Assembly (NCBI GenBank): GCA_947296775.1
Contig: CAMYRF010000003.1
Coordinates: 1-18,350, forward strand
DNA length: 18,350 bases
Direction of reading: 5' to 3'
Source of the DNA: an uncultured Mycoplasmatota bacterium
GTDB taxonomy: Bacteria > Bacillota_I > Bacilli_A > RF39 > UBA660
A model generated the notes under the pieces. It was given only the letters and a program-made list of their open reading frames with translations. It was not told where the DNA came from and searched no databases. A program made the position numbers and the translations under genes. Of the stretch, positions 13,159-18,350 are shown piece after piece; positions within the stretch are counted from its first letter, which is position 1; each line of letters begins with the position of its first letter.

Positions 13159-14097
13159 ATGAAAAATGTAATTGAAGTTAAAGATTTAACAAAAGAATAT
13201 AAAAAATTAAAGGCAGTAGATGATTTATCTTTTGAAGTTAAAGAAGGGGAAATTTTAGGTTTACTTGGTCCTAATGGAAGTGGTAAATCAACAACGATAA
13301 ATTGTATCTTGTCGCTACTTAATTTTCAAAAAGGCTCTATTAAAATATTTGGTAAAGAAATGAAACCCGATTCTTATGATTTGAAAAGACAAATTGGTGT
13401 CATCTTTCAAGAGGTGGCTGTCTTTGAAGAATTAACTGTATATGATAATGTTGATTATTTTTGTGGTTTATATATAAATGATAAAAAACTTAGAGAAAAA
13501 TATGTTAATGAGGCTTTGGAGTTGGCCGGACTTTTAGATTATAAAAAGTTTTATCCTAAACAATTATCTGGCGGATTACTCAGAAGATTAAATATTGCCT
13601 GTGGTATTGCTCACAAACCTAAATTAATATTTTTAGATGAGCCAACAGTTGCCGTTGATCCACAAAGTAGAAATAATATTTTAGAAGGTATTAAAAAATT
13701 AAGAGATAATGGTGCTACTATAGTTTATACAACTCACTATATGGAAGAAGTAGAAATTCTTTGTGATAGAATTATCATTTTGGATAAGGGTAAGATTTTG
13801 GCTAGTGGAACAGCATCTGATTTAAAGGAATTATCTGAAATAGATGAGAAGATTACTGTAGAGATTAGTGAAATAGATGAGAGTATTTTAAATGAAATTA
13901 ATAATTTGGAAAATGCAACTGGCTTTACTTTTGAAATGAATGTACTTACTGTTAAATATAAAAAGGGCAAAAACAATTTAGGTGTGCTTATAAACTTTTT
14001 AAAGAAAAATAATGTAACTTATAATAAAATTTTTTCGGAAAGACCAACTTTGAATGATGTATTTTTAAGTTTAACTGGTAAGGAACTTAGAGATTAA
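13159..14097 (+). CDS. ABC transporter ATP-binding subunit (ABC-2 exporter type)
   Basis: This 312-residue protein has a complete nucleotide-binding domain: Walker A GPNGSGKST (37-45), Q-loop Gln84 (VIFQE), signature LSGGL (136-140), Walker B LIFLDEPT (156-163) and H-loop His193 (YTTHYMEE). The signature reads LSGGLLRR instead of LSGGQ, a variant common in this exporter subgroup. The C-terminal ~90 residues are the usual regulatory extension of multidrug or NatA-like exporters. The gene follows the TetR gene by 3 bases and overlaps the first permease by one base (TAATG), so the three are co-translated. It powers export of an unknown compound, possibly a drug or antimicrobial peptide. Confidence 0.94.
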   Translation: MKNVIEVKDLTKEYKKLKAVDDLSFEVKEGEILGLLGPNGSGKSTTINCILSLLNFQKGSIKIFGKEMKPDSYDLKRQIGVIFQEVAVFEELTVYDNVDYFCGLYINDKKLREKYVNEALELAGLLDYKKFYPKQLSGGLLRRLNIACGIAHKPKLIFLDEPTVAVDPQSRNNILEGIKKLRDNGATIVYTTHYMEEVEILCDRIIILDKGKILASGTASDLKELSEIDEKITVEISEIDESILNEINNLENATGFTFEMNVLTVKYKKGKNNLGVLINFLKKNNVTYNKIFSERPTLNDVFLSLTGKELRD

Positions 14098-15269
14098 TGT
14101 TTTGGCACAATTTTAAGTATTCTTTAAAAGTTTTATTTAAGAGTAAGGTTTTAATTTTTTGGACGTTTGCCTTTCCAATTTTAATGGGAATTTTCTTTAA
14201 CTTGGCTTTTTCTGATATTGAAAATAGTGAGAAGTTAGATGTTATAGATATTGCAGTTGTTAAAAGTGATGAGTTTGATAAAAATATTATTTTTAAGGAA
14301 GCCTTCGAAAATTTAAGTGATGGTGATGATAAACTTTTTGATATTGATTATACTAATTTAGATAAGGCTAAACAGTTACTTGAAGATGATAAGATTACTG
14401 GTTATTTAGTATTTAATGATGATATTAATATTGTAGTTTCTTCTAGTGGTATTAATGAGACTATTTTAAAATATGTGGTTAATGAAATTAGTAGTAATGC
14501 TGAGATGATTAATACTCTTGCTGCAAATGATATTAATAATGAGATAAAGAAGGGTAATTATAATATTAATTATGAAGAAATTTATGCTGGTGCTTATAAA
14601 CTTGTAAATAAAGATACGGCTAAACTTCATAATATTTCTAATAAGAATTTAAGTTATACAATGATTGAATATTACACTTTAATCGCAATGGCTTGTTTAT
14701 ATGGTGGTATTTTATCTATGTATATAATTAATTATAAACTTGCTAATATGAATAGTGTTGGTAAGAGAACGGCTATTTCGCCAGTTCATAGAGGACAGAT
14801 GCTTGTTAGTAGTTTGCTTGCTAGTTATGTAGTTCAGTTAATCTGCGTTACTATTTTGTTTGTATTTACAATTTTTGTATTAAAAGTCGATTATGGTGAT
14901 AATCTGCCGATGATTATTTTGCTGGCTCTTGCTGGCTCACTTGCGGGTCTTTCACTTGGTGTAATAGTGGCTACTTTAATTAAGGCTAATGAAAATGCAA
15001 AGACTGGTGTTTTGATTGCTATTACTATGCTTGGTTGTTTCTTATCTGGAATGATGGGTATTACGATGAAGTATATTGTTGATACAAATGTACCTTTAGT
15101 TAATATGATTAATCCTGCTAGTATGATTACTGATGGTTTTTATGCTTTATATTATTACAGTACTTTAGATAGATTTATTTTTGATATTGTTAGTTTACTT
15201 GCGTTTTCTATTTTGCTTATTTTTATTTCATATTTTGGTTTAAGGAGGCAGAAGTATGACAGTATTTAA
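14097..15269 (+). CDS. ABC-2 type permease, first subunit
   Basis: This 390-residue protein has one N-terminal membrane helix (about 17-38), a ~150-residue extracytoplasmic domain, and five or so helices from ~190 to the end (for example MIEYYTLIAMACLYGG, LLASYVVQLICVTILFVFTI, IIVLLA-like and GVLIAITMLGCFLSG segments). This is the ABC2_membrane_3 layout of exporter permeases. The conserved re-entrant stretch GCFLSGMMGI near the end is typical. It overlaps the ATPase gene by one base and the second permease by 14 bases. The pair probably forms a heterodimeric channel. Confidence 0.9.
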   Translation: MFWHNFKYSLKVLFKSKVLIFWTFAFPILMGIFFNLAFSDIENSEKLDVIDIAVVKSDEFDKNIIFKEAFENLSDGDDKLFDIDYTNLDKAKQLLEDDKITGYLVFNDDINIVVSSSGINETILKYVVNEISSNAEMINTLAANDINNEIKKGNYNINYEEIYAGAYKLVNKDTAKLHNISNKNLSYTMIEYYTLIAMACLYGGILSMYIINYKLANMNSVGKRTAISPVHRGQMLVSSLLASYVVQLICVTILFVFTIFVLKVDYGDNLPMIILLALAGSLAGLSLGVIVATLIKANENAKTGVLIAITMLGCFLSGMMGITMKYIVDTNVPLVNMINPASMITDGFYALYYYSTLDRFIFDIVSLLAFSILLIFISYFGLRRQKYDSI

Positions 15270-16404
15270 ATCATTTTGGAAAGTCCTTTTAAAGTATAAA
15301 GGAACGATTATTTTATATTCAATGATCTTAATTATCTTTGGGGCGATTAATATGTCTACTTCTGATAGTAGTGTTAATTTTGAAGATAGTAAGCCTGATG
15401 TACTTATTGTAAATGAGGATAAAGGAAATAAAGTTTCTGATAATTTAGTTAAGTATATTTCTGATAATAGTAATGTTATTAACGACCTTAAGGGTGAAGA
15501 TGAAATTAATGATGCTTTATTTTATAGGAATGTAAATTATGTTATTTATATTCCTAAGGATTATGGAAAAGATATTATGGATGGCAAAAATCCTGAGATT
15601 GATATTAAGTCTACTGGTGATTATCAAGCGAGTTTAGCTGAGATGATGCTTAAGAGATATATCCAGGTTCAAAATATTTATAAGTTGAATATAAGTAGTG
15701 AGGATGAGTTTATTAAACTTATTAATAATAATCTTTCTAAGGATGCAAGTATTGAAGTTACTTCTAAGTTAGATACTAATAAACTTTCTAATGTTTCTAC
15801 GTATTTTTCGTTTGCTAGTTATAGTATTATGGCGGTAATAATTTTTATTATTTGTTTAGTATTATCTAGTTTTAAGGAAAAAACAATTAATAAAAGAACA
15901 ATTATTAGTAGTATGAATTATAAAAAATATAATAGAAATCTTTTATTTGCTAGTTTTGGTTATTCATTTATTTTGTGGGTATTTTTTATTGTTCTTGGAA
16001 TTATTATGCTTGGTGATATTATGTTTACAAGTAGGGGACTTGTTTATATGCTTAATTCGTTTGTATTTACTATTTGTTGTTTAACGATTGCTTTATTTAT
16101 AAGTACTCTTGTTACTAATAAAAACGCTGTTAATGGAATTGTTAATGTGGTTGCGCTTGGATCTTCTTTCCTTTGCGGGGCTTTTGTGCCTGCCGAGTGG
16201 CTTCCTAATTCTGTTTTAACTTTCGCGCATATTCTGCCTACTTACTGGTATATTAATTCTAATGATTTACTTAAAACTATACAGGTCATAGATTTTACTA
16301 GTTTGGAACCTATCTTTATTAATATGTTAGTGGTTTTAGGCTTTTCTATTTTGTTTATTATTTTAAATAATGTTATTTCTAAATATAAACAGAAAGTTTC
16401 ATAA
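15256..16404 (+). CDS. ABC-2 type permease, second subunit
   Basis: This 382-residue protein has the same plan as the preceding permease: a helix at ~15-32, an external domain to ~180, then five C-terminal helices with SSFLCGAFVPAEWLP as the conserved loop typical of YhaP/NatB-like permeases. AGGAGG (15243-15248), inside the upstream gene, is 7 bases before the ATG. The 14-base overlap ensures equal production. The external domains of both permeases are poorly conserved in such systems and may shape substrate choice. The operon ends in a terminator 12 bases later. Confidence 0.9.
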   Translation: MTVFKSFWKVLLKYKGTIILYSMILIIFGAINMSTSDSSVNFEDSKPDVLIVNEDKGNKVSDNLVKYISDNSNVINDLKGEDEINDALFYRNVNYVIYIPKDYGKDIMDGKNPEIDIKSTGDYQASLAEMMLKRYIQVQNIYKLNISSEDEFIKLINNNLSKDASIEVTSKLDTNKLSNVSTYFSFASYSIMAVIIFIICLVLSSFKEKTINKRTIISSMNYKKYNRNLLFASFGYSFILWVFFIVLGIIMLGDIMFTSRGLVYMLNSFVFTICCLTIALFISTLVTNKNAVNGIVNVVALGSSFLCGAFVPAEWLPNSVLTFAHILPTYWYINSNDLLKTIQVIDFTSLEPIFINMLVVLGFSILFIILNNVISKYKQKVS

Positions 16405-16416
16405 TTAGGTATTTAA

Positions 16417-16445
16417 AAACGGATTAGAAATAATCTGTTTTTTTG
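16417..16445 (+). terminator. Terminator of the ABC exporter operon
   Basis: AAACGGATTA (16417-16426), loop GAAA, TAATCTGTTT (16431-16440) with one G-T pair, and a T-run. Confidence 0.92.
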
Positions 16446-16467
16446 TTAAAAAATTAACAAAAAGTTA

Positions 16468-16497
16468 TTGACACGAATAACGAACATTTGTTACAAT
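16468..16497 (+). promoter_or_regulatory. LexA-controlled promoter of dinD
   Basis: Consensus -35 TTGACA (16468-16473) and -10 TACAAT (16492-16497), spacer 18. CGAACATTTGTTAC (16481-16494) lies across the spacer and -10: the left half of the LexA/DinR box is perfect, and the right half GTTAC differs from GTTYG at two bases. SOS repression is expected. Confidence 0.75.
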
Positions 16498-16537
16498 GTA
16501 AGTGTAGTAAACATAATAAGCAAAGGGGGAAGATAAA

Positions 16538-17368
16538 ATGTTAGAACTACAAAATTATAATGAAAAAACATTTGATGATATTACACAACCCGATGAATTT
16601 GGTAATGAATATTGGGAGGCTAGAGAATTGCAAGCGGTGTTAGAATATAAGGAATGGAGAAATTTTAAAAAGGTAATAGAAAAAGCAATGATCGCTTGCA
16701 ATGCTAGTAAATACAATACATCAGACCATTTTGTTGAACTCAACAAAATCGTTGAAGCAGGAGCAACAACTAAAACAATTTTAGATTATAAACTATCTCG
16801 ATACGCGTGTTATTTAATCGTTCAAAACGGTAATCCTAAAAAGGAAGTTATTGCGTTAGGTCAAACTTATTTTGCTATCCAAACAAGGAAACAAGAAATA
16901 ACTGAGCAAGAATATGAATCTTTATCAGATGATGAAAAAAGATTTTATCAAAGAATGTTAACTAAAAAAGGTAATTATTCATTAAATAAAGCTGCTAAGA
17001 ATGCTGGCGTTAAAAATATGGCTGAATTTCATAATGCTGGTTATAAAGGATTGTATAACGGTGAAACAGCAAATGACATTGCTAAAAGAAAAGGTTTACG
17101 TTATCGAGAAGATATTTTAGATAATATGAATGAAGATGAATTAGTTGCTAATTTATTTAGAATAAATCAGGCAAAACAAAAATTAATTAAAGACAATATC
17201 CAAGGTGAAAAAGAAGCAAAGGATGCACATTATGAAGTTGGTAAAAAAGTTAGAAAAGTAATTGCTGATATTGGTGGAACGATGCCAGAAGAAATGCCAA
17301 CACCTAAAAAAAGTTTAAAAGAACTTGAAAAAGAAAGTAAAAGTAAATTTATTGATAGAATTAAATAA
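16538..17368 (+). CDS. dinD: DNA-damage-inducible protein D (intact copy)
   Basis: This 276-residue protein aligns over its full length with E. coli DinD as I recall it: NEYWEARELQAVLEYKEW (24-41), DHFVELNKIVEAG (63-75), LSRYACYLIVQN (86-97), QTYFAIQTRKQE (108-119), GYKGLYNGE, DELVANLFR, GGTMPEEMPTP near the end. E. coli DinD is induced by LexA derepression and has been reported to disassemble or inhibit RecA filaments; the same role here is inference. AGGGGGA at 16523-16529 precedes the ATG. The promoter carries a LexA box, and a terminator follows. The gene contains an inverted repeat at 16728-16749 at the same codons as the one in the broken paralogue. Confidence 0.93.
   Translation: MLELQNYNEKTFDDITQPDEFGNEYWEARELQAVLEYKEWRNFKKVIEKAMIACNASKYNTSDHFVELNKIVEAGATTKTILDYKLSRYACYLIVQNGNPKKEVIALGQTYFAIQTRKQEITEQEYESLSDDEKRFYQRMLTKKGNYSLNKAAKNAGVKNMAEFHNAGYKGLYNGETANDIAKRKGLRYREDILDNMNEDELVANLFRINQAKQKLIKDNIQGEKEAKDAHYEVGKKVRKVIADIGGTMPEEMPTPKKSLKELEKESKSKFIDRIK
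16728..16749. repeat. Inverted repeat inside intact dinD
   Basis: ATTTTGTTGA (16728-16737) and its complement TCAACAAAAT (16740-16749) are separated by AC. Two more outer pairs form beyond a C/C mismatch. The codons are those of HFVELNKI, homologous to the repeat at 10623-10650. Confidence 0.93.
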
Positions 17369-17436
17369 CTATTAATAAGGATGAACTTAATAAATGGTAT
17401 CATATTGATTTATAGTATTATAAATTACAACTTGTA

Positions 17437-17466
17437 AAGCAGATTATATTTATAATTTGCTTTTTT
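17437..17466 (+). terminator. Terminator of dinD
   Basis: AAGCAGATTATA (17437-17448) pairs with TATAATTTGCTT (17451-17462) with one G-T pair, followed by T residues. The stretch 17369-17436 shows nothing else. Confidence 0.85.
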
Positions 17467-17471
17467 GTATG

Positions 17472-17762
17472 TTATAATGATGATAGATAAATAGTAATTT
17501 TCTTACTATTACGACGTTTAATAGGTTTGATATTATTATCTTTGATAAGTTGCTTATAGTCTTTCTTTTCTAACTTAACAAAAGGTTCAATGATAGCAGG
17601 ATCATCAACATTAAATAAACGATATTTAACGTCTTCTGGCTTATCGTCAAGATGATTAATTTCATCAACTTTAATGAATTTGGAAAGAAAAATGATAATT
17701 TTCCAAATAAATTTATTAATTCTATTTAAAAATTTAATAATAACTGATATAATTTTAAACAT
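17472..17762 (-). CDS. Small orphan protein with hydrophobic/basic N-terminal segment
   Basis: This 96-residue protein starts at ATG 17762 with GAGGT 5 bases upstream on the minus strand; a TATAAT-like -10 occurs at 17801-17806 (minus). Residues ~1-30 form an Ile/Phe-rich helix with regularly spaced Lys/Arg, probably membrane-associated. Residues 33-75 are acidic and soluble (DDKPEDVKYRLFNVDDPAIIEPF), and the tail is very basic (PIKRRNSKKITIYLSSL). I do not recognise a family. It is convergent with dinD and ends in TAA. A clear ribosome site and non-random domain-like composition argue for a real gene. Confidence 0.6.
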   Translation of the reverse strand: MFKIISVIIKFLNRINKFIWKIIIFLSKFIKVDEINHLDDKPEDVKYRLFNVDDPAIIEPFVKLEKKDYKQLIKDNNIKPIKRRNSKKITIYLSSL

Positions 17763-17820
17763 GACAGACCTCGTTTCTATGATTGTTTATGATCAATATC
17801 ATTATAACGAAGACTGTCAT
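17761..17820. repeat. Inverted repeat upstream of the orphan gene
   Basis: ATGACAG (17761-17767) and CTGTCAT (17814-17820) are perfect 7-base arms enclosing the orphan gene's ribosome site and -10 region. They could form an operator pair or a long-loop hairpin; chance is possible. Confidence 0.35.
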
Positions 17821-17861
17821 TTTTTGATAGATAAAAATAGTGAATTCTATATATAAAATAC

Positions 17862-17955
17862 TCTCAAAAAGGGAGTGATTGATAAAAATATAGAAATTCA
17901 TTGAAGTATAAAGGAAATATATGTGGTAGTGTATATAACATTTCACACTACCATA
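17862..17955. other. Intergenic hairpins before the last gene
   Basis: The gap 17763-17974 holds a small hairpin ACTCTC/GGGAGT (around 17860-17876) and a perfect 9-base inverted repeat TGGTAGTGT (17924-17932) / ACACTACCA (17945-17953). The latter lies about 20 bases before the final gene's start. It could be an operator or an mRNA hairpin. No convincing -35/-10 pair was found. Confidence 0.45.
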
Positions 17956-17974
17956 ACAAATTTAGAGGTGTAAG

Positions 17975-18350
17975 ATGGAATATAAAGAATATGGTTCAAA
18001 GAATAATGAGATTATAGTTTTATTACATGGTGGTGGTCTATCTTGGTGGAATTATATAGATGAAATAGGATTGCTTGAAGATAAATTCCACATAATTATT
18101 CCTATACTAGACGGACATTCAGGTAGTGATACAAATTTTACTTCTATCGAAAGTAATGCTTTAGAAATAATAAATTTTATAAATGATAATTATAATGGGA
18201 AAGTAAAACTAATTGAAGGTCTATCTTTAGGAGGACAAATCTTGTTAGAAATACTCTCTAAAAATCCTAATATATGTGAATATGCTATTGTTGAAAGTGC
18301 TTTGGCAATTCCTATGAATTTTACTTATAAAATGATAGAGCCAACATTTA
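17975..18350 (+). CDS. Alpha/beta hydrolase, 5' part (runs off the window)
   Basis: The frame is open from ATG 17975 to the window end, giving 125 residues. AGAGGTG at 17964-17970 supports the start. Visible are the oxyanion-loop motif LLHGGGLSWWNY (17-28), the strand and turn PILDGHSGS (about 47-55) and the nucleophile elbow EGLSLGG with its Ser near residue 88. The acid and His of the triad would lie beyond the edge. It fits small cytoplasmic alpha/beta-fold hydrolases (Abhydrolase_6 group); substrate unknown. It is not closely similar to the hydrolase at 3964-4860. Confidence 0.85.
   Translation, partial: MEYKEYGSKNNEIIVLLHGGGLSWWNYIDEIGLLEDKFHIIIPILDGHSGSDTNFTSIESNALEIINFINDNYNGKVKLIEGLSLGGQILLEILSKNPNICEYAIVESALAIPMNFTYKMIEPTF

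Noticed and set aside
1..18350. Mycoplasma genetic code (TGA = Trp)
   Set aside because: Full-length family proteins use TGG for conserved Trp and contain no in-frame TGA.
1..18350. tRNA, rRNA, CRISPR array or transposase
   Set aside because: No cloverleaf, rRNA-like block, regular spacer-repeat array or transposase/integrase motif was seen, although short or degenerate ones could be missed by eye.

Overview
The window is AT-rich bacterial DNA, by eye near 30% G+C, read with the standard code because tryptophan is TGG throughout full-length genes. Strong GGAGG-type ribosome sites, extended -10 promoters (TGnTATAAT), poly-U hairpin terminators, two Bacillota-type LexA boxes (CGAAC-N4-GTTYG) and VanR/VanS-like proteins point to Bacillota, probably an AT-rich lineage of class Bacilli; the lineage is inferred, not proven. 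All 21 supported gene ends use TAA or TAG and none uses TGA.

Layout. 1-2714 holds the tail of a probable GLUG-type surface protein, a S41-family protease and, convergent to it, a ZIP metal transporter. A 107-bp direct repeat (198-304 and 1887-1993), made of the ZIP gene's terminator and 3' end, brackets the protease gene. 2850-5236 is a likely four-gene operon: an unknown protein, a flavin reductase/rubredoxin fusion, an alpha/beta hydrolase and a DUF4186 protein. 5284-6335 is a LexA-boxed Bro-N antirepressor-like gene. 6353-6824 holds two doubtful small ORFs and two terminators. 6904-10269 is a cell-envelope module: VanR-like regulator, VanS-like kinase, membrane-anchored C39-type peptidase and VanZ-like protein, with a terminator-like hairpin between kinase and peptidase. 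No vanH/A/X genes are present, so resistance cannot be inferred.

10439-17368 is framed by two dinD paralogues in the same orientation. The first is interrupted by one in-frame TAG; the second is intact with a LexA box in its promoter. Between them lie a divergent MerR regulator and membrane-anchored flavodoxin, sharing a classic 19-bp-spacer MerR promoter, and a TetR regulator with a two-gene-permease ABC exporter and a double palindromic operator. The window ends with an orphan small protein and the start of another alpha/beta hydrolase.

The most unusual signal is structural. Both dinD genes carry a near-perfect inverted repeat at the same codons. The inner base pairs differ between the copies but remain complementary, which looks like covariation in a nucleic-acid structure embedded in a coding region. 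The Bro-N gene also has a long inverted repeat in its N-terminal domain. Together with the LexA boxes this suggests a small SOS-linked gene set with a shared but unexplained hairpin.
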